Of a DNA stretch of 64,000 bases, positions 41,396 through 50,248 are shown in pieces. Positions within the stretch are counted from its first letter, which is position 1. Every line of letters begins with the position of its first letter. The translations under genes were made by a program, and so were the position numbers. The notes beneath the pieces were generated by a model. It saw nothing but the letters and a program-made list of their open reading frames with translations. It was not told the origin of the DNA and searched no databases. The stretch lies in NCBI RefSeq assembly GCF_030816715.1, contig NZ_JAUSYH010000001.1:1550001-1614000 (forward strand), read 5' to 3'. This DNA is from Streptomyces achromogenes. Lineage in GTDB: Bacteria; Actinomycetota; Actinomycetes; Streptomycetales; Streptomycetaceae.

Positions 41396-42235
41396 ATGCT
41401 CGATGCCACCACCCGCTCTGGCGGCACCGCCACGGCCCCTCCCCGGGCCATCGCCACGGAGCTCGCCGTCCCCGCCGTCCCGCCCGTCGTCACGGGTGTC
41501 GTCACGCCCGCCGTCCCACCCGTCGTCGACCGCGTCACGGCCGCGGTCCCCGCGCCCGGCCGTTTCGGCGCGCGCTGCACGGCAGTGCTGCTCTCGCCCT
41601 GGTCCCGACTCGCTCTGCTGGTCGCGCTGCTCGTCGCGGCCGCCACGAGCGTGCTGCTCTTCGAGCCGCAGAAGCTGATCGCGGACGGCTGGCCACCACA
41701 GTTGAGCGGCCCGTCGGCTGCCGTCGTCTTCGCGGTGGCGTACGGGCTGTGCACGGTGGCGTTCGTGCCGAGACCACTGCTGAACCTGGCCGCGGGCGCG
41801 TTGTTCGGCTCGCAGTGGGGCATCGCTTCCGCGCTGGCGGGCACGGTGCTGGGGGCCGGCACGGCCTTCGGGCTGGGCCGCCTGCTGGGCCAGGACGCCC
41901 TGCGTCCGCTGCTGCGCGGACGGCTGCTCACGGCGGCGGACGGGCAGCTCAGCCGGCACGGCCTGCGCTCGATGCTGGCGGCCCGGCTGTTTCCCGGCGT
42001 TCCGTTCGCGGCCGCGAACTACTGCGCCGCGGTCTCGCGGATGAGCTGGCCGTCCTTCCTGATCGCGACCGCGCTCGGCTCGGTCCCGAACACGGCCGCG
42101 TACGTCGTGGCCGGGGCCCGCGCCTCCTCCCCCACCTCGCCGGCCTTCCTGATCGCCCTGGGCTGCATCGCCCTGCCGGCGCTCGGCGGCGCGGCGGTCG
42201 CCTGGCGCAAGCGCCACCACCTGCGCCGCGCCTGA
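41396..42235 (+). CDS. TVP38/TMEM64 family membrane protein
   Basis: A 279-residue membrane protein. The first ~60 residues are Pro/Val/Thr-rich and soluble. About five helices follow, with the family block FVPRPLLNLAAGALFGSQWG and LFPGVPFAAANYCAAVSRMS. This is the VTT/DedA-like fold. A TACTGT hexamer eight bases before the ATG suggests a leaderless message. Function unknown; these proteins are related to lipid scramblases. Confidence 0.86.
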   Translation: MLDATTRSGGTATAPPRAIATELAVPAVPPVVTGVVTPAVPPVVDRVTAAVPAPGRFGARCTAVLLSPWSRLALLVALLVAAATSVLLFEPQKLIADGWPPQLSGPSAAVVFAVAYGLCTVAFVPRPLLNLAAGALFGSQWGIASALAGTVLGAGTAFGLGRLLGQDALRPLLRGRLLTAADGQLSRHGLRSMLAARLFPGVPFAAANYCAAVSRMSWPSFLIATALGSVPNTAAYVVAGARASSPTSPAFLIALGCIALPALGGAAVAWRKRHHLRRA

Positions 42236-42284
42236 CGCCGTGACCGGTCCCCGCGCGTGACGCGGTGACCGGTCCGTCCGGCCA

Positions 42285-42829
42285 CTACGCCCGGTACACG
42301 TCCAGCCGGCCGCACCTCCCGAACTTCCCGTACGCAGACGGCTCCTCGGCCCGTACGACCGCCTCGGCGAGGTGGGAGACGTCCCCGTCCGCGAGCCGGT
42401 CCGACTGCTCCGCCGTGGCCTGCGCCGCCGCCCGCGCACCGCGGAGCCGGCGCTCACGCCATTCGGCGAGCCGCGGCCGCACGAGCGCGGCGGCGGCCCG
42501 GTGGAAGGCGGCCAGGACGGCCGCGATGTCCGGCCCCTCGCGCAGCGCCCGGTAGCCCTCCGGCGCGAGACCCCGCCGGGCCCGGGCGATCCGGACCTGC
42601 TCCGCCTCCGGGGCGTCGGCGGGGATCGCCGTCACGGCGGCGTACGTCTGCGGGTCGGCGAGGTACCGAGGGGGCAGGGTGAGCACCGCGTCGCCCGCTT
42701 CGGGCAGCCCGCTGTTCCGCATCAGCACCGTGATGCGCGGGTCGTCCTCGTCCCGTCGGACGCGGGCCAGTCGTGCACGCGCAGCCGCGACACCGCGACG
42801 CCGCCGGGCAGGCCCGCGTACCCGCTCAC
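42285..42829 (-). pseudogene. Cupin-type protein with deleted and frameshifted N-terminal domain
   Basis: The gene opens with a GTG at 42829 overlapping the upstream stop by four bases and reads VSGYAGLPGGVAVSRLRVHD, WPASDGTR, the normal beginning of a cupin protein found with PmoA/Gfo operons. It then loses frame. Another frame picks up at DEDDPRITVLMRNSGLPEAG and continues to the normal C-terminus FGRCGRLDVYRA at 42285. The intervening ~45 residues, which form the cupin barrel, are missing. I infer a deletion with frameshift. An open frame from 42728 gives a 147-residue fragment that could still be translated. Confidence 0.7.
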
Positions 42830-43755
42830 CAGGGATGCTCCTCGAGGTACTTGGCGATCTCCGGCCGCTCCCAGGCGCCGTCGGCCACGACGACGCGATA
42901 GCGGCGCGTGAGCGTCTCGCCGGGGGCGAGCTCGAGTTCGTCGAAGAACGCCCAGGACGGGGCGATGCCCGCGAAGGGCTCGTTGCGGACGAACCAGTGG
43001 GCGGGGTGCCCGCCCCGGGCGCCGTCGTGGTCGTTCTCGGGCGCGTGTGCGAAGACGACGGTCGCGTGGCCGTCGGCGCCGTCGTGCTCGCCGGACAGGG
43101 CGAGCCAGGGGCTCTGCGAGGCCATCAGCCCCGGCCCCTCCCCGCCCGGGCCGATGATGCGGCCGTCCCGGAAGGCGCGCGGGCCGCGCCAGAACAGGCC
43201 CGTGTAGCCGGCCATCTCCCTCCCCGCGGTGGTCGGGCTGCCGAAGCGCAGCGGTTCCTCCCGGCGGTTGACGACGGCGCTGGTCCAGGTCAGCGCCCAG
43301 GAGCCGGAGGCGTGGTCGACGTCGTGCACCTCGATCCGGCGGGACTCCCGCGCCCACAGCTCCCCGCTGTGCGGCCGCCAGTCCAGGCACTCGGCGATGA
43401 CGGCCCGGCCGTCCCTGGCGGCGACCTCGTCGAAGCACGTGTGCGTCATCGAGCCGACGCGCTCGGGCAGTTCGAGATAACCGTCGCCGTGGACGTACGA
43501 GTTGCCGCCCCACAGGTTGGCCCCGGAGAGGTGGGAGGCGGTGAGCGACAGTCCCTTGTGCCAGCGGTGGTCGTTGGGGCGGTAGTCGGTGACGACGTCG
43601 CCGGCCAGGGTCCGCATCGGGTGGAGGTACGGCTTCGGCGCCTCCCACGCGGCTTCCGGACGGTAGACGTAGGCGAGCAGCTCCACGCCGGTGGCCGGGT
43701 CGGTGACCGTGACGCGGTCGCCGTGGGCGTGGACGAGCCTCAGCTCCCCCGTCAT
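42826..43755 (-). CDS. PmoA-family protein (DUF6807)
   Basis: A 309-residue protein with the blocks VYRPEAAWEAPKPYLHPMRT, DYRPNDHRWHKGLSLTASHL and VHGDGYLELPERV, typical of the PmoA/DUF6807 family. Members occur with Gfo/Idh dehydrogenases and sugar transporters and seem to act on sugar compounds, but no reaction is established. The ATG overlaps the stop of the upstream Gfo/Idh gene (ATGA), and its own stop overlaps the next start (GTGA). It is therefore the middle gene of a tight operon. Confidence 0.85.
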   Translation of the reverse strand: MTGELRLVHAHGDRVTVTDPATGVELLAYVYRPEAAWEAPKPYLHPMRTLAGDVVTDYRPNDHRWHKGLSLTASHLSGANLWGGNSYVHGDGYLELPERVGSMTHTCFDEVAARDGRAVIAECLDWRPHSGELWARESRRIEVHDVDHASGSWALTWTSAVVNRREEPLRFGSPTTAGREMAGYTGLFWRGPRAFRDGRIIGPGGEGPGLMASQSPWLALSGEHDGADGHATVVFAHAPENDHDGARGGHPAHWFVRNEPFAGIAPSWAFFDELELAPGETLTRRYRVVVADGAWERPEIAKYLEEHPW

Positions 43756-44948
43756 GCGGGCACCTCCGCCTGCGCCGGGTCCGGGTCGGCGCCCGTGCCC
43801 GTGCCCTTCCCCGTGCCGGGAGCCCATCCCGGGGCGCCGCCGTGCAGCGCCGTGTAGTAGGGGTCGCCGGGCCCGATCTCGCCCCGCCGTACCGTCGTGT
43901 CGGTGAACGCCGACTTGTACAGCGCGGTGACCAGTTCCAGACTGGTGCGTCCGTCGGCGCCGCTGCCGCGCGGCCTGCGCCCGGCGCGCATGCTCGCGAC
44001 CAGCTCGCGCAGCTGCGCGAGGTGTGAACTGGGGACGTCCGCGCCGAAGTCCTGCCAGGCCGCCGCCTCGTCGCCCGTCACACCGGGGGCGGGGGTGACG
44101 CGCCAGTCCGCGTTGGAGTGGCCGTAGAGGTGGGTGAGCTCGACGGTGGCGCGCTCGCAGTCGATGCGGATGCGGCTGACCTCGTCGGGACTCAGGACGC
44201 TGTTGACGACCGTGGCCAGGGCTCCGCTCTCGAAGCGGACCAGCGCGGTGGAGACGTCCTCCGTCTCCAGGTCGTGCACGAGCCGGCCGGCCATCGCGCG
44301 CACCTCGCTCCACGGGCCGAGGAGGTCGAGCATGAGGTCCATCTGGTGGATGCCGTGGCCCATGGCCGGGCCGCCGCCCTCGGTCTGCCAGCGACCGCGC
44401 CAGGGGACGGCGTAGTACGCGGTGTCGCGGTACCAGGTGGTCTGGCAGTGCACGACGAGCGGCCGTCCGAGGGCCCGCTCGGCGAGCAGCCGCCGCACGT
44501 GCCGCGTCCCCGAGCCGAAGCGGTGCTGGAAGACGATCGACGAGTACGGGCCGCCCTGCGTGCCCTCCTCCGCCTCCACCGCCGCGTAGTCGGCGAGGGT
44601 CGGCACGGGAGGCTTCTCGCACCACACCCAGGCGCCCGCCCGCAGCGCGGCCACGCTCTGCTCGCGGTGCAGGGTCGGCGGGGTGCAGATGGTCACGAGG
44701 TCGGGGCGCTGCTCCGCCAGCATCCGCTCCAGATCGGTGTAGGCGTGCGGGACGCCGCCGTCGGCGCAGAAGGCCCGGACGGCGTTGGCATCGATGTCAA
44801 CGGCCGCCACGACCTCGGTCTCGCCCTCGGCGGCGAGCCGCTGGAGGGCGGGCAGGTGGGAACCGCGGCCGATGGCGCCGACGCCGACGACAGCGGCCCG
44901 GATGCGGCGGCCGTCGAGGGGGATCCGGGGCGGAGTGGAGGGGGACAT
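43752..44948 (-). CDS. Gfo/Idh/MocA family oxidoreductase
   Basis: A 398-residue NAD(P)-dependent dehydrogenase-like protein. The Rossmann motif RAAVVGVGAIGRGSHLPALQ lies near residue 20, the EKP motif is in WVWCEKPPVP near 112, and GGGPAMGHGIHQMDLMLDLL near 200 carries the G-x-H catalytic region. These enzymes oxidise or epimerise sugars. It heads an operon with PmoA and the damaged cupin. A LacI-type box lies about 100 bases upstream, which suggests sugar-responsive control. The start MSPSTPP is chosen; GTG 44963 is an alternative. The last 25 residues are Gly/Thr/Pro-rich. Confidence 0.88.
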   Translation of the reverse strand: MSPSTPPRIPLDGRRIRAAVVGVGAIGRGSHLPALQRLAAEGETEVVAAVDIDANAVRAFCADGGVPHAYTDLERMLAEQRPDLVTICTPPTLHREQSVAALRAGAWVWCEKPPVPTLADYAAVEAEEGTQGGPYSSIVFQHRFGSGTRHVRRLLAERALGRPLVVHCQTTWYRDTAYYAVPWRGRWQTEGGGPAMGHGIHQMDLMLDLLGPWSEVRAMAGRLVHDLETEDVSTALVRFESGALATVVNSVLSPDEVSRIRIDCERATVELTHLYGHSNADWRVTPAPGVTGDEAAAWQDFGADVPSSHLAQLRELVASMRAGRRPRGSGADGRTSLELVTALYKSAFTDTTVRRGEIGPGDPYYTALHGGAPGWAPGTGKGTGTGADPDPAQAEVPA

Positions 44949-45014
44949 GGACGTGATCAGCACTCCTGTGACGTGCGGCCGTTCAGCCGGGCGGGCCAGC
45001 GACGAGGGGGAAGC

Positions 45015-45056
45015 GTGCAGTACGTGGGGTGCAGTACGTGGGCACAGCAAGCGCTT
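45015..45056. promoter_or_regulatory. Duplicate 14-bp repeat and LacI-type box upstream of the Gfo/Idh operon
   Basis: GTGCAGTACGTGGG occurs twice in perfect tandem (45015-45028, 45029-45042). Seven bases on is AAGCGCTT (45049-45056) in the context GCAAGCGCTTTC, the core palindrome bound by LacI/GalR regulators of sugar operons. The gap 44949-45392 otherwise holds no gene. No LacI gene is present in the window. Confidence 0.55.
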
Positions 45057-45392
45057 TCCCGTCGCCAGCAACGTATGCGGCGGCCGGGCGGCCGGTCAAC
45101 CGTGCGCACCCGTGCCGCCGGCCCCTCGGCAGACCACGCGCGGCGGGCCCCCGCAGCCCACCGTCGGCCTGCCCCCGCAGCCCCGCGTTTGCGGCCCGGC
45201 CGTACGCCGCACGCGCGCCGCGGTCCGTTGGGGCGGCTGCCCGGTCTCCGGCCGGGGCGTCCCCCGAAACCCCTGTGAACGAGGCGGCACACGAGACCGC
45301 TACGCTTCCTTTGCACACTCTTGAATCAACGGTCGCGGCGGCCCGCCGTCGCCGTCGCCCCGCTCCGATCGGCACTTGGACTCCGTAACCTC

Positions 45393-46268
45393 ATGTCTTG
45401 GTTTGAATCCCTCATCCTCGGACTCGTCCAGGGGCTGACCGAGTTCCTCCCCGTCTCCTCCAGTGCGCATCTGCGGCTGACCGCGGCGTTCTCCGGGTGG
45501 GAAGACCCCGGCGCCGCCTTCACGGCGATCACGCAGATCGGCACGGAGGCCGCGGTCCTCATCTACTTCCGCAAGGACATCGGGCGGATCATCGCGGCGT
45601 GGAGCCGGTCGCTGTTCGACAAGACGGTGCGCAAGGACCACGACGCCCAGATGGGGTGGCTGGTGATCGTCGGCTCCATCCCGATCGGCCTGCTGGGCGT
45701 GACCCTGAAGGACCAGATCGAGGGACCGTTCCGCGACCTGCGGATCACCGCCACCATGCTCGTCGTCGTCGGCGTCGTGATCGGCGTCGCCGACCGCCTC
45801 GCGGCCCGGGACGAGACGGGCGGGAAGCACCGTGCGCCCAAGCAGCGCAAGACCCTGGAGAACCTGGGCGTCAAGGACGGCCTGATCTTCGGCCTCTGCC
45901 AGGCCTGCGCGCTGATCCCCGGCGTCTCGCGTTCCGGCGCCACCATCAGCGGCGGCCTGTTCATGGGCTACAAGCGCGAGGCCGCGGCGCGTTACTCCTT
46001 CCTGCTCGCCATCCCGGCCGTGCTGGCCTCCGGGGTCTTCGAGACGAAGGACGCCCTGGAGGGTGGCCATGTGGCGTGGGGGCCGACGCTGTTCGCGACC
46101 GTGATCGCCTTCGCGACGGGCTACGCGGTCATCGCCTGGTTCATGAAGTTCATCTCCACCAAGTCGTTCATGCCGTTCGTCTACTACCGCGTCGTCCTCG
46201 GCATCGTCATCATCGCCCTGGTCGCGACGGGCGCGCTGAGCCCGCACGCGGCGGAGTCGGCGGGCTGA
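45393..46268 (+). CDS. uppP: Undecaprenyl-diphosphatase (BacA/UppP)
   Basis: UppP dephosphorylates undecaprenyl diphosphate so that the lipid carrier can be reused for peptidoglycan and wall polymers. The 291-residue integral membrane protein has both family motifs: EFLPVSSSAHLRLTAAF near residue 19 and ALIPGVSRSGATISGGLFMG near 175, with about seven or eight helices. The start MSWFESLILGLVQG (45393) is standard. Streptomyces usually has more than one copy. It is monocistronic and divergent from the Gfo/Idh operon. Confidence 0.95.
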   Translation: MSWFESLILGLVQGLTEFLPVSSSAHLRLTAAFSGWEDPGAAFTAITQIGTEAAVLIYFRKDIGRIIAAWSRSLFDKTVRKDHDAQMGWLVIVGSIPIGLLGVTLKDQIEGPFRDLRITATMLVVVGVVIGVADRLAARDETGGKHRAPKQRKTLENLGVKDGLIFGLCQACALIPGVSRSGATISGGLFMGYKREAAARYSFLLAIPAVLASGVFETKDALEGGHVAWGPTLFATVIAFATGYAVIAWFMKFISTKSFMPFVYYRVVLGIVIIALVATGALSPHAAESAG

Positions 46269-46432
46269 CGCGTCCGCCCTGCCGGGCAGGAGAGACTCGG
46301 GGCACCGGGCCGGGAGAGGGGTGAACTCGCCGCAGCGGCGGCCCGGTTGATCGATCAACCGTGACCAAGCCCATATCGGCCGGCGTAGCCGTCCGGTAGC
46401 GCAGTGTCAGTGCTTGCGCCTAGGCTTGGCGC

Positions 46433-46612
46433 ATGTCCCCCACTTCTGTCTCCCCTGGTTCCGTGCGGTCCGCTGCCGAGGTGAACGAGCGGATCCGGGC
46501 GCTCTGGATGCGCGCCGGCGGGTCGCTGTCGACCCAGGAGCGGGCGGAGTACGAGCTGTTGGTCGTGGAGTGGGCCTCGGCGATCCGCGGCGAAGTGGTC
46601 AAGGCGGCCTGA
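46433..46612 (+). CDS. Small conserved hypothetical protein
   Basis: A 59-residue frame, MSPTSVSPGSVRSAAEVNER then RIRALWMRAGGSLSTQERAE, with balanced charged and hydrophobic residues, as in a helical bundle. A TAGGCT hexamer (46421-46426) sits seven bases before the ATG, so the message is probably leaderless. The gene is followed after 50 bases by another small gene. I recall a similar short protein in other Streptomyces but can assign no function. Confidence 0.65.
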   Translation: MSPTSVSPGSVRSAAEVNERIRALWMRAGGSLSTQERAEYELLVVEWASAIRGEVVKAA

Positions 46613-46662
46613 GCCCCCGGCCGCCCTCGAGACACCCTGTCCGAGCCGAGAGAGCCGAATCC

Positions 46663-47067
46663 GTGAGACTGATCAGCGACGCCGGGTACAGCGAAGTGAT
46701 CCTCTCCGCATCCGCGGAGGAGCTGACGCGGCTGGCGACCGCGGTGGCGCAGGGCGACGGAATCGTCCGCTCCGACACTTCACCGGGCAGCTACACCCTG
46801 GCCGGCGTCGCGGTCGAAGGGACGCACGGTCCCGGCGTCCTGATCCGCCGGGACGCCGGGCGGCAGTTCCTCGTCATCAGCGGTGACTTGGCCGGCAGAG
46901 CCGTGCTCGCGCACAACCTGCGGGAGATGGCCACCGCGGAGGACGGCGGTCATCTTCACGTCGACCACTTCCCCGGCCACCACTACCTCGCCGAGGGGTC
47001 GCTGCCCCTGGTGGTCGAAAGCCCGCACGGAGGCATGCCCACCGGCGAGCGGCCGACCGCCGGGTGA
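46663..47067 (+). CDS. Small hypothetical protein, possibly Imm32-like
   Basis: A 134-residue protein from GTG 46663, reading VRLISDAGYSEVILSASAEE, VLIRRDAGRQFLVISGDLAG and HLHVDHFPGHHYLAEGS. The pattern resembles the Imm32 family of putative immunity proteins, but no toxin gene is next to it. A ribosome site is not obvious. Alternative: conserved actinobacterial protein of unrelated role. Confidence 0.6.
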   Translation: MRLISDAGYSEVILSASAEELTRLATAVAQGDGIVRSDTSPGSYTLAGVAVEGTHGPGVLIRRDAGRQFLVISGDLAGRAVLAHNLREMATAEDGGHLHVDHFPGHHYLAEGSLPLVVESPHGGMPTGERPTAG

Positions 47068-47201
47068 TCGTCGGCCCCCGGCAGTCGCCGGCGGGACTCC
47101 GCGACGGCCGGGCGGGCCCGGGCACGCGTCGCCGCAGAGGACCGGCACCTCCTCGGCGACCCTCGGGTCACACGGCATCGGCCCTCAGCGGGAACGCGTC
47201 C

Positions 47202-48182
47202 TCAGCGAGCTACGGCTCCCGGCGCGTCGGTGCCGTTGGCGTCGGTGCCGTCGCCGTTGAACGTCCACACGGCATGGCTGCCGGGGCCGACGACCAGGGT
47301 CGAGTGACCGATCCGCTCGATGTGCCGTTCCTGCACGGGCCGGTTGAGTGACATGTCGACCCGCTGCAGACCGGCTTGATCGCGCGGGACGGCGTCGAGT
47401 CGAATCGTGGTGCCGCCCCGCTCCGCGACCACCCCGCCGTCCGTCACGGTCCGCACGGCGAACCCACCGGCCCGGAGCAGCGGCACGGTGTCGGCCAGGT
47501 CGCCCTCGGTGACCGCGAGCCGTACGGAGGTCACGTCTCGCATCAGGTGGGTGCGGTAGTCGTCGGAGAGGTAGCGCTCCCTGCCGACGTCACCGGGAAA
47601 GCTCGCCGGCTCGGTGTGGCCGCGAGGATCGGCGAAGTACTCCGGCCGGTACTCCATCGCCCAGGCCCCGAAGGCGTCGTACTCGGTGGTGGTGAGGACG
47701 GCGTCGAACCACGGCACGGGCACTCCGTCACCGAAGTCCCGGGTCTGGAGGAATCCGACGGGGTCGGGGACCCCCTCGCTCTTCAGTCGCTCGGTGACCG
47801 TCGCCAGGTCTCCCGCTCGTTCGGTCGACAGGCCCAGTCCGGCGGAGCCGAGGGTGCCGTCCTGGCCGGCGATGTCACCGACTCCGAACAGTTCCAGATA
47901 GGTCTCGCGGCCCATCAGATAGCGGCCGGTCCAGGTCTGACCGCCGGTCCCGGTCGTGGTGCGGACCTGGAAGTCGGCGAAGCCCGGGAGATAGGCGGAG
48001 TGTTCGATGGCGTCGGCGGTCTCCCGGTCGAGGACCCCGTAGGAGTGGTTGTAGAACAGCAGTTGCCGGTCGTTCGCGGGTCTGCTCCCGTCGGCCTGTG
48101 CCGTCCCCACGCCACCCCCGATCGCTCCGGCGAGGGTCACAGCGAGCACGACGATCATCCGTACGGTCCGACGCATCAGCAT
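47202..48182 (-). CDS. Secreted DUF5829-type protein
   Basis: A 326-residue protein starting MLMRRTVRMIVVLAVTLAGA, a typical signal peptide with likely cleavage after TAQA. The mature part begins DGSRPANDRQLLFYNHSYGV and has a repeated pattern WTGRYLMGRETYLELFGVGD and LTTTEYDAFGAWAMEYRPEY. I assign DUF5829 from memory. No catalytic residues are apparent. It is not in an operon. Confidence 0.7.
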   Translation of the reverse strand: MLMRRTVRMIVVLAVTLAGAIGGGVGTAQADGSRPANDRQLLFYNHSYGVLDRETADAIEHSAYLPGFADFQVRTTTGTGGQTWTGRYLMGRETYLELFGVGDIAGQDGTLGSAGLGLSTERAGDLATVTERLKSEGVPDPVGFLQTRDFGDGVPVPWFDAVLTTTEYDAFGAWAMEYRPEYFADPRGHTEPASFPGDVGRERYLSDDYRTHLMRDVTSVRLAVTEGDLADTVPLLRAGGFAVRTVTDGGVVAERGGTTIRLDAVPRDQAGLQRVDMSLNRPVQERHIERIGHSTLVVGPGSHAVWTFNGDGTDANGTDAPGAVAR

Positions 48183-48380
48183 GCGAGCGATCGTAGGACG
48201 GGGAGGACTCGACCGTGGTTCTTTTCGAACGACGGCGAAACGCCTGACGCATGACGTTCCACAAGGCGCTCCGTACGGCACCGCCCCGCGACGGTGCACG
48301 CCCGGTCAGCCTCAGGTCGCACGCGTGCCGCGCCCGTACGACCTCAGCTCCACGTCAGGCCTCGCTCGCGACCCTTTCTG

Positions 48381-49028
48381 TCATTTGCGCCAGAACAGGT
48401 GATGCGTCACTCCGCTCGGGCTGGGCACGACTTCCCTGTGGAACCGGTCCAGCAGCTCTTCGGGCGAGTCCCAGAGGCGGAGCCCAGACCCGAGCTTCAC
48501 CGGTGCGACGACCACGTGCATGGTGTCGACGAGGTCGGCGTCGAGGAACTCCCGGACGGTGGTCACGCCGCCGCCGAGCCGGACGTCCTTGCCCTGCGCG
48601 GCCTCCCGTGCCTCTGCGAGAACGGTGACGGGGTCGCCGTCCACGAAATGGAACGTGGTGTCGGAGAGCGTGAACGACGGACGCTTGTGGTGGGTCAGGA
48701 CGAACACCGGCGTGTGGAAGGGCGGCTCGTCACCCCACCAGCCGCGCCAATCGTGGTCCTGCCACGGGCCGCGCTGGGGTCCGAACTTGTTGCGGCCCAT
48801 GATCTCGGCGCCGATGTTGTGGCTGAAGTCCCGGGCGAAGTAGTCGTCGAGGCCCCGGCTTCCCCCGGGCTCGGTGCGGTTGGGCCAGCTCGCCGTGGCG
48901 CCGGCCCAGGCGAAGAGCCTTCCCGGATCGATGTCGTGGCCGAAGGGCCGCTCCAGGCTCTGGTCCTCGCCTGCGGCGACGCCGTCGCTCGAGATGGTGA
49001 AGTTCTGCACTCGCAGCAGCTGATCCAT
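48381..49028 (-). CDS. Dihydrofolate reductase-like (RibD C-terminal domain) protein
   Basis: A 215-residue protein of the RibD_C/YyaP group: RVQNFTISSDGVAAGEDQSL at the start, AEIMGRNKFGPQRGP, and GGGVTTVREFLDADLVDTMH near the end, which is the NADPH-binding GGG loop. It likely reduces a small substrate with NADPH. The start at 49028 has GAGGAAGCAC ahead of it. The 3' part shows no partner gene. Confidence 0.85.
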   Translation of the reverse strand: MDQLLRVQNFTISSDGVAAGEDQSLERPFGHDIDPGRLFAWAGATASWPNRTEPGGSRGLDDYFARDFSHNIGAEIMGRNKFGPQRGPWQDHDWRGWWGDEPPFHTPVFVLTHHKRPSFTLSDTTFHFVDGDPVTVLAEAREAAQGKDVRLGGGVTTVREFLDADLVDTMHVVVAPVKLGSGLRLWDSPEELLDRFHREVVPSPSGVTHHLFWRK

Positions 49029-49503
49029 GTGCTTCCTCATCAGGTCCTGTCGCCTCCTCGTAAGGCGATGCGCCCTACGTCAGGATGTCGAACGGGCCGT
49101 GGCCGAATCGACAGCCGCGCCTGAGTTCTTCCAAAACGTTTCCCGCGCGACCGCTCACCTGTGTCGTTCGGCGGCATCGCGGTGCCCACCGGCGCGGTGC
49201 CGAGCCGCCAAGAGGCGCACGGACGACATCGCCCGCGCGGGGCGGCACATCAGGCCTTGCAGGGCGGGGGCGACCGGCGTTCTGGGCTCGCCCTCTGCTG
49301 AGGCGTCGTACCCCCGCGGCGGCCGCCCGGCTCACTGGCCGTCCGGCGATCACTCGCTCATCCGCTGCTCACGGCACGCGGCACCTGCCCCCTGGACGAG
49401 TAGCGGGGCACCGGTCACGAAGAGGTCCGTCAGGACGCAGCGCGCCCGCGAATCTATCGCCGCAGATGGGCCTCGGCTGCCCGATGATCACAAGGTCTTG
49501 GGT
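49029..49503. other. Intergenic region, probably degenerate
   Basis: A 475-base gap before the TerD-like gene. Short open frames on both strands have no recognisable product. One minus-strand stretch near 49370-49470 (TDLFVTGAPLLVQGAGA) vaguely resembles an SDR C-terminus. It marks the left edge of the accessory stretch. Confidence 0.4.
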
Positions 49504-49968
49504 ATGTCGTGGACCGGAAGCGTCGGCTTGGACGTGTGTGCTCTCGTGTGCCGTGGCAACCGGGTTCTCAGTGACGATCACTTCGTCTTCTTCAACAACC
49601 CTCAGACGCCGGACGGCTCAGTGCGTGCTCTACCCGCCACTGCGCCTGACAAGGCCGCGATCTGTGTCTCCTTCGACGGGTTGCCCGATGAGGCCGACCG
49701 GTTCGTACTCGTGGCAGCCATTGACCCGGAGGTCAACCCGGACGCCGACCTCTCTGGTTTCACGGACGCGTTTATCCGCCTGCTCGACCCGGAGCTAGCC
49801 GAGATGGGACGGCTTGAGGTCTCGGACGGCCGGTCGCAGGAAACCGCCTTGGTGCTTGGCTCCTTCCGCCGAAGGACGAACGGAGACTGGGACTTCGTGC
49901 TGGGAGGCAAGGGCTACACGGGTGGCTTGGGGGAACTCGTTCAGGATTTCGGCATCGAGGTGGAGTAG
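49504..49968 (+). CDS. TerD-family protein, short at the N-terminus
   Basis: A 154-residue TerD-like protein: GLDVCALVCRGNRVLSDDHF, then VFFNNPQTPDGSVRALPAT, and DFVLGGKGYTGGLGELVQDF at the end. These are the calcium-site blocks of TerD, tied to tellurite resistance and stress in other bacteria. Standard TerD proteins are about 190 residues; the first ~30 (GGNVSL region) are missing, and only degenerate sequence (SIAADGPRLPDDHKVLG) precedes the ATG. It may be truncated or use another start. AAGG lies upstream. Confidence 0.72.
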   Translation: MSWTGSVGLDVCALVCRGNRVLSDDHFVFFNNPQTPDGSVRALPATAPDKAAICVSFDGLPDEADRFVLVAAIDPEVNPDADLSGFTDAFIRLLDPELAEMGRLEVSDGRSQETALVLGSFRRRTNGDWDFVLGGKGYTGGLGELVQDFGIEVE

Positions 49969-50053
49969 CTCGGCCTGGTTCCAGAGCTGCTGCGCCGCAT
50001 GAAAATCCGTGGAACCTGACGACACGCGGCTGATCACCCCGGCCGGAACGAAC

Positions 50054-50087
50054 CCAGGGCGCCTTGTCCCGACAAGGATCGCCCTGG
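50054..50087 (+). terminator. Hairpin after the TerD-like gene
   Basis: CCAGGGCG-CCTTGTC pairs with GACAAGG-(AT)-CGCCCTGG, a 15-bp stem with a 2-base bulge, about 90 bases after the TerD stop. A candidate terminator. Confidence 0.55.
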
Positions 50088-50248
50088 CACCGAAGACCAC
50101 CAATGACCACCGCGTGAATTCGGGCGCCTGAAGACACGGCGTGGCACCAACACCTCGGACGCTGCTGCCGCCGACAGGTGCCTCGTCGGCACGAGCGGCG
50201 GTCGAAAATCGGTGGCCTCCTGACCTGGCCGACTCCACGCTGTACGCC

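Noticed and set aside
38563..42243. A 1226-codon plus-strand open frame across tuf3, the AlkD-like gene and TVP38.
   Set aside because: It runs antisense or out of frame through three well-supported genes; length reflects lack of stops in GC-rich DNA.
49369..49470. Possible SDR C-terminal remnant on the minus strand (TDLFVTGAPLLVQGAGA).
   Set aside because: Too short and too weak to call; no other SDR motif nearby.
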